DNA of 64,000 nt from Mucilaginibacter sp. PAMC 26640 (GCA_001596135.1 CP014773.1:3162001-3226000), one strand, 5' to 3'. Shown: positions 43,246 through 52,644, numbered from the stretch's first letter. Notes: generated by a model not told the origin, from the letters alone. Program-made: numbers and translations.

Positions 43246-44292
43246 ATGAAAATAAAAATAGTTTACGTGGCAACGCTAGTATTGGTGATGTCTTTATCAA
43301 ATTGCAAAAAAGAAAGTCCAGCAACGGGAAATAGCAATCAGGTAACTCCTTACGCAGAACTATCTCTTGCCACTGCGTCGGTCACTTCTATTGGCGTGCA
43401 AACACTCTATGGAACTGCCCATGCTCCAGGTGCACTTGTAAATGGCAATGGTAGTTTAGCGAGATTCTACAATCCAAGAGGAATACAACTAATGCCCGAT
43501 GGAACTATATATGTAGCCGATACAAAAAACAACGCCGTCCGAATGATATCACCAATGGGGATCGTATCTACTGTTCCGTTACAAACATCCGATACCGGCA
43601 TAGCTCTTACAGAACCGATATATATCGCTGTTGAATATACAACTGGTAAAATTCACATCATTCAAAATTTGAATGCAGATGGAGATCCATTTGATCAATC
43701 GTGGATCTTTGATACTAACGGAAAATTCATTGCCACTTCATCAGCTTATTATACAAGTGCAGCCGCGTTAGCAAGAGACCCTTATAGCGACATCGCATAT
43801 TTTAGCAATGGAGGAAATATTGAACAACATTTGGCGCAGCCGTCAGGGGAAATCTACGGATCTCTAGTTCCGTTTGATTATGAGAAATTGGAAGAGCCGG
43901 AAAAATTAGCACTTAGGGGTTTTCGTTGGGATGCAATCGCGATAGGCTATAATAAAGTCGTTTATTTTACAACCAATGGCCGGATATATAAATACACTCC
44001 CGGTGGTGTAACAGAGAGGATATTTGCAAATCTTAAAACCAGTCATATCACAAGCATGGTTTTCAACAAGGATAGCCGCACCATGTACTTAGCAGATAAT
44101 GGTTACATCAAAAGGGTTGATGGTAATAAACTTACAGTGTTGGCAGGCCCCACTGGTACAAATGATGGCAAGGATGGCGCCGCTTCAACGGCAGACGTGT
44201 ATGCCTTTGGGCTGGCGCTTGCAAAGGGTGAAAACTCATTATACTTCACCGATCTTAAAGCAAATACAATCCGTCGGATATATTTGAAGTAA
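43246..44292 (+). CDS. NHL-repeat lipoprotein, copy A
   Basis: 348 residues. Signal peptide with lipobox LSNC (MKIKIVYVATLVLVMSLSNC), so a lipid-anchored envelope protein. The body is a series of NHL-like propeller blades: FYNPRGIQLMPDGTIYVADT, then a long middle and DSRTMYLADNGYIKRVDG, then NSLYFTDLKANTIRRIYLK at the end. Such propellers bind proteins or glycans; no enzyme motif. A close paralogue lies at 51169-52206. Both stand before a response-regulator gene and an HTH gene, so they appear to belong to one repeated cassette. Confidence 0.85.
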   Translation: MKIKIVYVATLVLVMSLSNCKKESPATGNSNQVTPYAELSLATASVTSIGVQTLYGTAHAPGALVNGNGSLARFYNPRGIQLMPDGTIYVADTKNNAVRMISPMGIVSTVPLQTSDTGIALTEPIYIAVEYTTGKIHIIQNLNADGDPFDQSWIFDTNGKFIATSSAYYTSAAALARDPYSDIAYFSNGGNIEQHLAQPSGEIYGSLVPFDYEKLEEPEKLALRGFRWDAIAIGYNKVVYFTTNGRIYKYTPGGVTERIFANLKTSHITSMVFNKDSRTMYLADNGYIKRVDGNKLTVLAGPTGTNDGKDGAASTADVYAFGLALAKGENSLYFTDLKANTIRRIYLK

Positions 44293-44879
44293 CTTGATTA
44301 CAAGCCTCTCACGATGTCTGAATTTGGCATGATGCGAGAAGGATATATTAGTTAATAAGTTTCAATTTAAGTCCTCAAAGAGCAAGTCTACGGGGGCTTT
44401 AATATTTGACATCATTGTACTGTGTAGTTAACCGTTTTTTAAACACTCATATTTAAAACTAAATAGGGGAATGAAAATACGTTTGTATTATGAACTGTAT
44501 CTATCCCATAATCTATTTGCTGTTGTCTAACTAGCTTAAGTATGCGAACGTTTCTATTACACCTAATGATCGCTAATATCCTTTTCCTTGGCCTGCACAT
44601 TGCTTTAAAACATTTAACTTTTGGTTCACTAATATATGACTAAATGGTCATTTCAATTCGCTCACTTGATTGAAGTTGAATAAACGAGTCGACTTAAATT
44701 AGGGTTACAACTTTACGCATTTATTAATTAATTAAGTTGTCAAACCGAATCACGTGCCGATTTTGAGAAACAAGCTACCCTTATAGATGTAAATAGACAT
44801 TTAAGGGGACATACTGTAAATCGCTTCTGATCGGTATTTTTTTTAAGAATAAATTTGATAAACAAACTCAAAGTTTAAA
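44293..44879. other. Gap between lipoprotein and receiver gene, copy A
   Basis: 587 bp, very AT-rich. No coding frame or recognisable repeat. The promoter of the receiver gene must lie near the end; a weak terminator-like stem is possible around 44369-44402. Confidence 0.35.
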
Positions 44880-45260
44880 ATGTCTGATAGACTTCCAATC
44901 GTTTAGGTGATAGATGATAGTCCATTAGATAGATTGATTTGCAAAATGCTACTTGATAATGCATTAGAAAACGCCATAGTCGAAACACTTGAAAACGGAC
45001 CGGATGCGATTGACAAGCTGATTAAAATTAGATCAATACAGAACAACTTCCTGCCTGATTACATTTTTTTAGATGTCAATATGCCAATCATGAGTGGCTG
45101 GCAGCTACTTGCTGTATTGGATAGATTAAACATATTTTGCGATAGGCAGATTCACATTTTTATGCTTTCATCATCAATCAATGTAAACGACATTGAGAAT
45201 GCAAATGCCCATTTATTAGTTAAAGATTTTATCAGCAAACCGATTACTCCTGACTGATTA
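44880..45260 (+). pseudogene. Single-domain response regulator, copy A, two nonsense codons
   Basis: From ATG 44880 the frame reads MSDRLPIV, TAG (44904-44906), then VIDDSPLDRLICKMLL ... DYIFLDVNMPIMSGWQLL ... IFMLSSSINVNDIENA ... DFISKPITPD, TGA (45258-45260), then LKKSFLRLS. The receiver core is complete: acidic pair DD, phospho-Asp in FLDVNMP, Thr/Ser in LSSS and Lys in SKP. Both stops could come from Trp codons by one G-to-A change. Reinitiation at GTG 44907 would give a nearly whole receiver domain. It converges on the HTH gene ending at 45321. Confidence 0.75.
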
Positions 45261-45320
45261 AAAAAATCTTTCTTGCGGCTTAGCACGAGTGAAATAAATT
45301 TATCCCTGTTCGCCAAGACG

Positions 45321-45698
45321 TTAAATTTCATCATTCAAAGTCTCTTGAAGACGAGTTTCATTAAGAAGCAATTCATTGTAAGCTTCCAATAGAGTGATAT
45401 ATTTATCCTTCCACTCATTTAAATCATTGTCCACGGTACTGAATGTAGCACTAGCAGCTTTCCTGCTTAAAATCTTAAAATCAAAATCATTTGGTGTAAA
45501 ACGTTCTGAAAACTCAGAAGAAAAATCGTGCCTTATGGTCAAGCCTATGGTTTTAATGATATTATCTTTAAGACTCTCGGACTGAAACCAATTGTAAATG
45601 GTTCGTCTGTTAACGTTTATTTCTTTGGCAAGGTCCGTTAAGTTGTAGCCTTCCTTTCTTACAACAAACTCTATAATTTGTCCGTCATGACTATTCAT
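45321..45698 (-). CDS. Cassette HTH protein, copy A
   Basis: 125 residues. N-terminal HTH (LTDLAKEINVNRRTIYNWFQ, residues ~20-39) preceded by the strand-like start HDGQIIEFVVRKEGYN; a middle with FSSEFSERFTPNDFDF; and a C-terminal coiled segment (NEWKDKYITLLEAYNELLLN) usual in this set. Paralogues lie at 49357, 50357 and 57961. The C-terminal helix could serve dimerisation. Here the gene converges on its receiver partner (60 bp apart) rather than following it. Predicted DNA-binding regulator; targets unknown. Confidence 0.75.
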   Translation of the reverse strand: MNSHDGQIIEFVVRKEGYNLTDLAKEINVNRRTIYNWFQSESLKDNIIKTIGLTIRHDFSSEFSERFTPNDFDFKILSRKAASATFSTVDNDLNEWKDKYITLLEAYNELLLNETRLQETLNDEI

Positions 45699-46163
45699 AT
45701 GATAAAAGATATTAGGTTGAGGATATTATTAATTATTACGTCGCATGGCATAATAGTCTATAAAGACTAAATTAGTTGATACCGATTTTAAAGTTAAATA
45801 AATATTCTAAAACAAGAATTAATTTCCAAATAAAAATCTAGAATTCAGCTAGTTATTAACATTTAAAATTAATATAGGTTAAGCATTACGTCATTGTAAT
45901 AATTGAATTTCAGTTGTTTTTACGCAATAATCTTTTTGACTGTAATCTTTATCGCACATTTATTTCGTAATATTCATTTGCATATACCGAATGGAATTAA
46001 AATGTGCAACTTATTACCGCCTGAACACACATAAAACAATCAATGCTGGCAAGCAAAGTAGCCGATAAATTATCATACAGCCAATTAGCTTAAACCTACT
46101 TTATAAAACCCGGGTATTTTTATCGGGAGCCTCAGAAGCTTTCATAGCTCCACTGTCCCAAGA
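45699..46163. other. AT-rich gap
   Basis: 465 bp. Must hold the HTH promoter (minus strand). No gene, hairpin or repeat I can support beyond a weak GC-rich stem near 46108-46128 that could terminate the gene ending at 46164. Confidence 0.35.
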
Positions 46164-46385
46164 CTAAAAACGAGGAACTTCAGGCCCATCGTATGGGTTT
46201 TCAAGTCCATTTATTATTCTTGTTAAACGATATCTGCAACGCTCATTATCTTTGTCAGCTTTCATTAGTTCGATATTGTCACTCACGGCTTGGGGAACCC
46301 TATGCTGGGTGGTTGCTCGGTCTAAACGTAGTGTTTCTGGTAATTGCGCTTTTTGGAAGTATGCGATTAATTCATCATCTGTCAT
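46164..46385 (-). CDS. DUF6965-like small protein
   Basis: 73 residues from ATG 46385 (MTDDELIAYFQKAQLPETLRL); a start nine codons upstream is possible. The pattern 'ELIAYFQKAQLP.....LDRATTQHRV...V..NIELMKA' and the final helix RLTRIINGLENPYDGPEVP match small Bacteroidota proteins of the DUF6965 type. Role unknown; cytoplasmic. It stands alone within the island and is intact. Confidence 0.6.
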   Translation of the reverse strand: MTDDELIAYFQKAQLPETLRLDRATTQHRVPQAVSDNIELMKADKDNERCRYRLTRIINGLENPYDGPEVPRF

Positions 46386-46580
46386 GCTCAAAAGTAACAA
46401 CGATTCAGACAATATTTAGATTCTATACCTTAAATAATCAGGCAGGAGGTTGACTAGCTGGCTACGCAAAAAATTAACATAGTCTCAAAACAACAGTTGT
46501 AAGGCTTCATGCCTGAGTTATAACAACACGGAACGGAATTTAAGTGGTATTTGCTATCTTTGAAAATACTATTACATTAA

Positions 46581-47303
46581 ATGCCTAAGCTTTACCGTAC
46601 ATTGCTATTTTTACTCCTGCAGGTTATTATACTCGTTTCTTCTTACTTTATTGGTAAACGTGCATTTTATTATGAGAGTGGCATGCTGGCCAACAGGCGG
46701 GATGTCTTGCCTCAACAGCCTGGTTATTTTACTTACATGATTAATCTTAAAGAGTTAAACGAAGATCAAGTAAAACTTTTCAAGTTAATGCCGCATGATA
46801 CGGCAGACATTGTGTTTGTTGGGACAAGTCTAACACAGGGATTTCCATTGCAGGAAATGTTTGGAAATATTCATTTGAAAAATCGGGGAATTGGTGGTAA
46901 TTCTATTAATGATATTAAACAGCGCATCGATGAGGTAATTCTGAGTCAACCCAAAAAGATATTTTTAGAGGTTGGTATCAACGATATTGGCAAAACTACA
47001 GTTCATAGCGTTTATAAGAACTTTACTGAATTAGTGAATTATATCAAGCTCAAAAGCCCCAAAACTAAACTCTATGTTAACTCAGTTCTACCCTTTGGAA
47101 AAGGAAACTTAGTTAATATAAAAGCATATAACGCTTTGGTAATAAAGTTTTGCGCCAATCAAAATCTAACCTTTATCAACCTGTTTCCATTGTATGTTGG
47201 TACGGATGGCCTAAAGCCTGATCTCACGACGGATGGTACTCATCTTAAGGCTGCTGGTTATGTAATTTGGAAAAACTACATTCTACAATATATTACAAAT
47301 TAA
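46581..47303 (+). CDS. SGNH/GDSL hydrolase, membrane anchored
   Basis: 240 residues. One N-terminal membrane helix (TLLFLLLQVIILVSSYFIG) puts the enzyme outside the inner membrane. The four SGNH blocks are visible: FVGTSLTQGF (block I Ser), NRGIGGNSIND (Gly of block II), VGINDIG (block III Asn) and DGTHLKAAGY (block V Asp and His). Such enzymes deacetylate or de-esterify glycans or lipids. The gene is intact and shares a terminator hairpin with the converging repeat-protein gene. Substrate unknown. Confidence 0.88.
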   Translation: MPKLYRTLLFLLLQVIILVSSYFIGKRAFYYESGMLANRRDVLPQQPGYFTYMINLKELNEDQVKLFKLMPHDTADIVFVGTSLTQGFPLQEMFGNIHLKNRGIGGNSINDIKQRIDEVILSQPKKIFLEVGINDIGKTTVHSVYKNFTELVNYIKLKSPKTKLYVNSVLPFGKGNLVNIKAYNALVIKFCANQNLTFINLFPLYVGTDGLKPDLTTDGTHLKAAGYVIWKNYILQYITN

Positions 47304-47391
47304 ATCTAAGGCTCAACTTCAATTTTGCAACTGAAGTTTGAACTCTCGGCTGGCTAAATAACCTTGAAGGTTATAAAGGCTATGGATACTT

Positions 47392-47424
47392 AAAACGCCA
47401 GGCTTCACAGCTTGGCGTTTTCTA
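47392..47424. terminator. Bidirectional terminator
   Basis: AAAACGCCA, a stem of GGCT/AGCT around TCAC, and TGGCGTTTT form a hairpin with A/T runs on both sides, located between the SGNH gene (plus) and the repeat-protein gene (minus). Confidence 0.7.
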
Positions 47425-48114
47425 TTAAGGCTTGTTTTGTTTGTATCGTTTGTCCGGAGAACCATCCTTATCAAATCCAGGTGTTCGATTCTCTTTATAT
47501 CTCATATCAGGAGTACCATCCTTTTTCAAATGTCTGCCGGTTGATGCCGGAGGATTGTAAGGTGTGGTTGGTGTTGGTACTGGCGACGAATTAGTTGGAA
47601 TTGGTGGAACAGTTGGCGATACCGGCTTATTTCCTTTGTAACGCATATCAGGAGTACCATCAGCTTTCTTTCTACCAGCATCCGCTTCAGTTACAGTTGG
47701 AGTAGCTTTGCTATCCCTGTACCCCATATCGGGCGTACCATCTTTCTTATTTTGAACTGCAGTAGGTGAATCTTTGTATCTGCGGTCAGGAGTACCATCA
47801 GCCTTTCTGTGGTCATTATTAGCTACAGGTGGATTACCAGGAGTTGCATTATTGTCTTTATAACGCTTATCAGGTGTTCCATAAGCTTTAGTATGTGTGC
47901 TAGCAGACGGTGTTGTTGCAGGAATGTTTAATTTGTACCTTTTGTCGGGCCTACCATCTTTTTTTGTACGCGTATCTGATAGTGCAGGTGCTGATGTTTT
48001 ATAACGCTTATCGACAGTTCCATCCTTTTTTAGATGATCTTGTGCATAGCCATTATAAAATTGGGTAAGCAGCCCCAGGGCAGCCATAGCAACTATTTTG
48101 AATAACTTTCTCAT
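47425..48114 (-). CDS. Secreted KKDGTPDxRYK-repeat protein, long form
   Basis: 229 residues. Signal peptide MRKLFKIVAMAALGLLTQFY... ending at YAQD. The mature protein holds eight imperfect repeats of about 14 residues with consensus KKDGTPDMRYKEN (first DHLKKDGTVDKRYK, last GFDKDGSPDKRYKQ), separated by Pro/Thr/Ala-rich spacers. Repeats are basic and polar with an invariant G.PD..Y. No other domain. A shorter paralogue follows at 48121-48339 (upstream on this strand, six bases away), so the two form an operon. Function unknown; perhaps a surface or calcium/polymer-binding protein. Confidence 0.8.
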   Translation of the reverse strand: MRKLFKIVAMAALGLLTQFYNGYAQDHLKKDGTVDKRYKTSAPALSDTRTKKDGRPDKRYKLNIPATTPSASTHTKAYGTPDKRYKDNNATPGNPPVANNDHRKADGTPDRRYKDSPTAVQNKKDGTPDMGYRDSKATPTVTEADAGRKKADGTPDMRYKGNKPVSPTVPPIPTNSSPVPTPTTPYNPPASTGRHLKKDGTPDMRYKENRTPGFDKDGSPDKRYKQNKP

Positions 48115-48120
48115 AACTGA

Positions 48121-48339
48121 TTAAGATTTTTTCTTTTTAGCAGCAGCTTTCTTACTTTCCTTGAAACGCATATCGGTTGTCCCATCTTTCTTTAAATGCT
48201 TACTGTCGTTGTAGCGTTTATCAGGCTTGCCACTTTTAGTTAGGTGTTGAAATTTAGCAGATAATACGGACGCATTTGAATAACTAATAGATGAAAAACT
48301 GAAAGCTGTCAGGAGTAACATTGCGATGGTCTTCTTCAT
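48121..48339 (-). CDS. Secreted KKDGTPDxRYK-repeat protein, short form
   Basis: 72 residues from ATG 48339 (MKKTIAMLLLTAFSFSSISY); a start 11 codons upstream would spoil the signal peptide. After cleavage it holds only two repeats (LTKSGKPDKRYNDS and LKKDGTTDMRFKES) and a basic tail KKAAAKKKKS. First gene of a two-gene operon with the long form. The same repeat in two neighbouring genes points to local duplication. Function unknown. Confidence 0.75.
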   Translation of the reverse strand: MKKTIAMLLLTAFSFSSISYSNASVLSAKFQHLTKSGKPDKRYNDSKHLKKDGTTDMRFKESKKAAAKKKKS

Positions 48340-48632
48340 AGTTGGTTTTGTTTTTGTTAAAATACTTAACAAACTGGATTTCTAATGGTTTGATATCCAG
48401 CTTTTAAATGTTAAAAGATTTACCGTAGCTAGTAATCTAAACCATACAATTGACATAAGATGCGCATGCAGGCCCTTACATTATTTATACCTTGAACTAT
48501 GCTATCTAATTTACATAAAAATTGAGAATACAATTTAGTCACTACAATAAAACATACCCAACTCAGGTTTTTGACGACTTGTATAGATACCCTTTGTTAC
48601 ATTTTTCTGAATTGAAAAAGAATGAGCTATTG

Positions 48633-48974
48633 TTAATACAACTTCTCATACAAGCTAATTATCTTTCTTCGCAGTTCTAGTATTAGAATATCTTGTTCTT
48701 CAAGTTTACTTCTAGCAATAGCTAAACTATCCTGCAAACCGCTCGTTGGTATATTGTCCTTAAAACTTAAAAGATAAATTAAGCTTACCTCAAGTGCTGC
48801 AGCTATTTTGATTAAAACAGCAGATCTGGTAATTGTTTTACCTCTCTCAATATTTGACATCGCAGAAACGGAAACGCCTATAATTTCCGCTAGCGTTGAC
48901 TTATTCATTTTACGTTCAATGCGTAATACTGCAATCTTCTCACCAACAGAAATGTTGCCTATTCTTTTAACCAT
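48633..48974 (-). CDS. XRE-family regulator, cassette copy B
   Basis: 113 residues from ATG 48974 (MVKRIGNISVGEKIAVLRIE); a GTG five codons upstream is the alternative. The HTH_3 domain is complete (NKSTLAEIIGVSVSAMSNIE, residues ~27-46, and AAALEVSLIYLLSF), followed by a coiled C-terminus (LQDSLAIARSKLEEQDILILELRRKII). About 80 percent identical to the gene at 58772. DNA-binding repressor/activator, cytoplasmic. It lies downstream of two cassette HTH genes on the same strand, as its twin does on the plus strand. Confidence 0.88.
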   Translation of the reverse strand: MVKRIGNISVGEKIAVLRIERKMNKSTLAEIIGVSVSAMSNIERGKTITRSAVLIKIAAALEVSLIYLLSFKDNIPTSGLQDSLAIARSKLEEQDILILELRRKIISLYEKLY

Positions 48975-49146
48975 AGTAACTGAAATCACATTACAGTAAT
49001 TATAGCAAAAATATTAAGCTTTTCGTACATTGCTCGCCGATCCCAAGTGGATCGGCATGCTAAGTTTATACTTAGTTACCCGGTGGTAATAGGAAGCTAT
49101 CCATATAGAGTCAACAATCAACTTCTATCAATCTAACAAAACAGAA

Positions 49147-49166
49147 CCCCGGCTTCAAAACCGGGG
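49147..49166 (-). terminator. GC-rich hairpin
   Basis: CCCCGG (49147-49152) pairs with CCGGGG (49161-49166), loop eight bases. Read on the minus strand it is followed by T-rich sequence. It lies downstream of the HTH genes of copy B and may back up the hairpin at 49244. Confidence 0.5.
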
Positions 49167-49243
49167 CTGAAAAAGGTGTTTTGATCAATAGCTGTAATTT
49201 TTATACGTCACTAAAACGGCTATAGTTATCTCTAAAGCAAAAA

Positions 49244-49276
49244 AACCCTTCGCAATGTATCCGAAGAGTTTTTACT
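49244..49276 (-). terminator. Terminator behind the copy B HTH gene
   Basis: On the minus strand CTCTTCGG, an 8-base loop, CGAAGGG and seven T. It is 81 bp beyond the stop at 49357 and separates that gene from the XRE gene. Confidence 0.65.
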
Positions 49277-49356
49277 ATTGACTAAAGGACACCCCTGCTC
49301 TCTAGCTGCAATTTAAACACAATCTATTCGATTTAGTTTATTCAGCAAATAATTTG

Positions 49357-49736
49357 TTAAGAGGCAACAAGTTCTACTTCATCGGTTTTATTCAAAATTC
49401 GAATTTTTAAGGCCTCGTTATAATCTTCAAGTAATTGGATGTATTTATCTTTCCGTTGTTCAGCGTTAGCACCCATGTTAACAACAATTGTAAGACTTTG
49501 GGTTTGACGGTTTCTAATGTCAAACTGTTCCTATTGAATAAATCAGGAAATTCCTTAGCAAAATCGTGTCTAATGATTAGTCCAATTTTATAGATAACGT
49601 CATGCTTAAGATTTCGGTTTTGAAAATAATTGTAGATCGATCGTCTGTTCACTTTCAATTCGGTAGCCAGATCGGTTATACTATAGCCATTTCTTCTAAC
49701 TACATACTCAACTATTTGACCGTTGTGATTTTCCAT
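49357..49736 (-). pseudogene. Cassette HTH gene, copy B2, frameshifted
   Basis: Starts MENHNGQIVEYVVRRNGYSI, with the HTH ITDLATELKVNRRSIYNYFQ intact, and runs in frame to about LTLETVKPK (near 49495). From there the C-terminal half is one frame over: QSLTIVVNMGANAEQRKDKY, IQLLEDYNEALK, stop at 49357. The other reading ends at 49407 with unrelated residues. One C/A-run indel near 49490-49500 explains it. The HTH itself could still be made. Confidence 0.7.
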
Positions 49737-50356
49737 TGTTATCTATTGAGTGATCAGATACTCAATAGTGTTGCCAGAAGTTAATTTAACAACCAATAGA
49801 TGTAAAGTATACAGGATATTACTTTTAGATTAATTAAGTTTATAATCGCTAAATAAAAAGTATTGATAAGGAAAAAATTAAACATTCTTACGAATGAGTA
49901 TAACCCCATACTTGCGCACTGTGAGGAATTTTTACACAAATTTTGTCCATCGGATGATCTCAATGGAACGGTATAATTGTTATAAAAATTGAAAAAGTCA
50001 ACAATGAACACTGATCTTATAATGTCTAACGTTATTATCATCGTAATTCGAAATTGTACTGATATCACCTTCTAAATACACCATCATGCCTTCAGAAACA
50101 GATGCGAATGCGGACGAGGCACGATGACTATGCATTAATATGTGATGGCATTCATATGCTCTGACCCATTTCTAATTTTCTTTTTTGTGACAAGATCGAA
50201 CAAGACCGTTAATGAGCGATTTGTCGCTTCCTCATATCGAGGTTTACTAATTACCTGACCGATAAGAATTATTCTATTAACTCCCGGCATACTTTGATTT
50301 GGATATAAGTGAATAGAAATAAAACTACAAAGATCTCTTTAATACAATTTGAATAG
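49737..50356. other. Gap between the two copy B HTH genes
   Basis: 620 bp. A 95-codon frame at 49781-50068 (minus) is AT-rich and Ile/Asn-dominated, so I do not count it as a gene. No second receiver gene is recognisable here, although one would be expected from the order in the other copies. Confidence 0.4.
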
Positions 50357-50698
50357 TTAGTTTAAAAGCAATTCATTGTAAGCTTCCAATAGCCTAATAT
50401 ATTTATCCTTCCACTTATCTGAATCATCATTTGAGGTACTGGAATTTATATTAGTAAGTTTCTTGTTAAAACTATCAGGTGCAAAATCATCCGGAGTGAA
50501 GTATTCGGGAAATTCAATAGAAAAATCATATTTTATTGTTTGACCAACAACAAGGATTAACGATTTTTTTAAGTCTTTTTGTTGAAATAAATTATAAATT
50601 GTTCTCCTATGTACATCCATCTCTTTCGCTAAATCAGTTATGCTGATACCGTTCTTTCGAACGACATACTCTAAAATATGTCCATCGTGTTTTTCCAT
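50357..50698 (-). CDS. Cassette HTH protein, copy B1
   Basis: 113 residues. Start MEKHDGHILEYVVRKNGISI, HTH ITDLAKEMDVHRRTIYNLFQ (residues ~20-39), middle FSIEFPEYFTPDDFAP, and the C-terminal coiled segment DKWKDKYIRLLEAYNELLLN. Of the set it is the one with the clearest pairing: its first 28 bases overlap the end of a receiver-gene remnant (50671-50954), so the two were translated together. Predicted DNA-binding regulator; the receiver presumably relayed phosphorylation to it. Intact. Confidence 0.8.
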   Translation of the reverse strand: MEKHDGHILEYVVRKNGISITDLAKEMDVHRRTIYNLFQQKDLKKSLILVVGQTIKYDFSIEFPEYFTPDDFAPDSFNKKLTNINSSTSNDDSDKWKDKYIRLLEAYNELLLN

Positions 50699-50954
50699 GT
50701 AATTGTGCAGTTAAATGTTAATTTCCCGGAACTTCCGAGTATCATCCTGTAAAGTGTATCAAGTTCGAACGGTTTTGTCAAATAATCGTCGAACCCTTGC
50801 TGAAGGCACCGATCCTCAATGTCATAATTAGCTATAAGAGCAATGACACGGTTGTCGATGTATGAGGTTTTAAGTTGTTTGAGGCAGGTATGCAATGCAG
50901 TCCATATAAATTAAAATCCAGTATTATTAGCTCAAGTCTTTGAATAGAAATCAT
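50671..50954 (-). pseudogene. Response regulator, copy B, truncated and frameshifted
   Basis: The 3' frame encodes CLKQLKTSYIDNRVIALIAN, DIEDRCLQQGFDDYLTKPF and ELDTLYRMIL, the second half of a receiver domain with the conserved Lys in TKP. The preceding part, with ISIQRLELIILDFNLYGL (phospho-Asp in ILDF), is in another frame that starts at ATG 50954. The shift lies near 50890-50897. The first strand with the acidic pair is missing, so no active receiver can be made. Its 3' end overlaps the HTH start. Confidence 0.75.
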
Positions 50955-51168
50955 GCTAAAGAAAATTTTATCACGATCTTAAAATGACTAAACTTTGTAA
51001 TCAGTTTGTTCTAATACAACGGTAAAAATATAAATGCTCCTCATCATAGTCCTAAACAATTATCGTTTTCATAAAAAATTCAAAATGGGATTAAGGTTTA
51101 CGAAGACACAACATACCTACACCCATCCATCAATAATTCGATTCATAGTGATATGGTCAAGAATTATG

Positions 51169-52206
51169 CTATTTAAGCATCAACTTGCGGATAGTGTTCG
51201 TTGCGTTGTCGGAAAAATAAATACTGTTTTCATGGTCTCCCAAAGCCAGGCTATAAGCATGTACATCTGCTTTCGCGCCTACACCATCACGGCCATCAGG
51301 CGTAGTACTGTTAGGGCCAGCAAGGACTGATAATTTGTCATTCTCAATCTTCAGAATTTTTCCACTAGCTGCCAGGTACATCGTACGACTATCTGCATTT
51401 AAAACTATACTGGTAATGAAACCGGAAATTAAATTTGAATAAAGAAGTGATGTTACACCTGATGGCGTATACTTAAAAAGGCGCGGTCCAATAGCAAAGT
51501 ATATAACCCGGTTTCTGCCAACGAATAATCCTCTAAAACTTTGCCCTCGACCTTGCTCTTCTTCGGTTAACAAGTCTTTATTATAAGTTATATCATCCCG
51601 TCCTGTAGAGCCGTCTGGATTAACTATGTGTTTTAAGATGTTGTCACCTCTAGAAAACCAGAAAAAATCTTCATATGGGTCCTTTGCCAATGCACCATGG
51701 GCTGTATAGGTACTTTCGTAGCCGGCCACAAAATTTCCTTTCTTGTCAAAAGTGTAAGTCAGTCCTGCCTGATCAACAAGATAACTGAGAACATGGACAT
51801 TTCCAGCGTCATCAACTCCTACAGAGGTAGGGTTTTGCAGGTCATAATATTGAGGTGTTTTTAATACAAGCGTTGAAACGTTGCCATCAACACTGAGTTT
51901 TCGAATAGCACTGTTACCATTGTCAGCGATATAGATAGATCCATCTTTAGCCAATTGTATACCCAGGGGAAGTTTGAAACGAGCGGTCTTTGCAGAGCCA
52001 TCAGTGTAACCTGGATTGTTAGGTACACCAGCAATCGTACTTACCACATTGTACGCCGTTAATCCGCTTGTTGCTAAAGTATTGGATTTATCATTTGCTT
52101 TTTCTAAGGTGCCAGAAAGCTGAACATCTTTTCTACAGCTTTGAGTTATAAACAGCCCACACGTTAATAAGCTTAAAATTACAGTTTTAACTACTTTGTT
52201 TTTCAT
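51169..52206 (-). CDS. NHL-repeat lipoprotein, copy B
   Basis: 345 residues from ATG 52206 (MKNKVVKTVILSLLTCGLFI), lipobox TQSC. Propeller blades include RFKLPLGIQLAKDGSIYIAD, NPTSVGVDDAGNVHVLSYL and, at the end, SRTMYLAASGKILKIEND with NSIYFSDNATNTIRKLMLK. Same architecture and ending as copy A (43246), roughly 40-45 percent identical by eye. Lipid-anchored, envelope. It is followed on the same strand by a receiver remnant (270 bp) and HTH genes, the same neighbours as in copy A. Confidence 0.85.
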   Translation of the reverse strand: MKNKVVKTVILSLLTCGLFITQSCRKDVQLSGTLEKANDKSNTLATSGLTAYNVVSTIAGVPNNPGYTDGSAKTARFKLPLGIQLAKDGSIYIADNGNSAIRKLSVDGNVSTLVLKTPQYYDLQNPTSVGVDDAGNVHVLSYLVDQAGLTYTFDKKGNFVAGYESTYTAHGALAKDPYEDFFWFSRGDNILKHIVNPDGSTGRDDITYNKDLLTEEEQGRGQSFRGLFVGRNRVIYFAIGPRLFKYTPSGVTSLLYSNLISGFITSIVLNADSRTMYLAASGKILKIENDKLSVLAGPNSTTPDGRDGVGAKADVHAYSLALGDHENSIYFSDNATNTIRKLMLK

Positions 52207-52361
52207 GAAGAGTTTAATTACAATCAAATTTAACGGCAAAACTGATGGTTTGATTCCAATGTTAATTATTGTTCAAATTATGTGGACGTTGTCCTAGTTA
52301 TGTGAAAATATTTGGTAAAATGCCATTAAAGGTAGTCTCACTAGATTATGAATTACCTCAC

Positions 52362-52574
52362 TCATTGATAGGCATACCTAGCGAACAATTTATGATCAAT
52401 ATTAAGATAAGGTTTAACTAGTTCATTTGCAATTTGTGGGCTAAACGTTAATTGCGTAATCAACTCCTCCGGCATGTATCGTAACAGCCTGATCAATGAT
52501 TCTAGAGCAGTAATTTTGCCTGTGATGGGAAAGTGCCTGTTAGCCGCATTAGCCTCGCGTACCTTTAGGAACAA
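52362..52574 (-). CDS. Possible small protein or gene remnant
   Basis: 70 codons without ATG near the start. The segment ANAANRHFPITGKITALESLIRLLRYMPEELITQLTF looks coding rather than random, and the same frame stays open upstream to a stop at 52619-ish. It may be the C-terminal remnant of a longer gene. No family recognised. Confidence 0.3.
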   Translation of the reverse strand: MFLKVREANAANRHFPITGKITALESLIRLLRYMPEELITQLTFSPQIANELVKPYLNIDHKLFARYAYQ

Positions 52575-52644
52575 TTTGATATGAGGTGTTCTAGCACGGC
52601 TGAACCTTGGCCGAATACCCTAATGCCTAAGATATATAGTAATA

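Noticed and set aside
49781..50068. 95-codon frame, minus strand
   Set aside because: Ile/Asn/Tyr composition follows from AT-richness; no conserved pattern.
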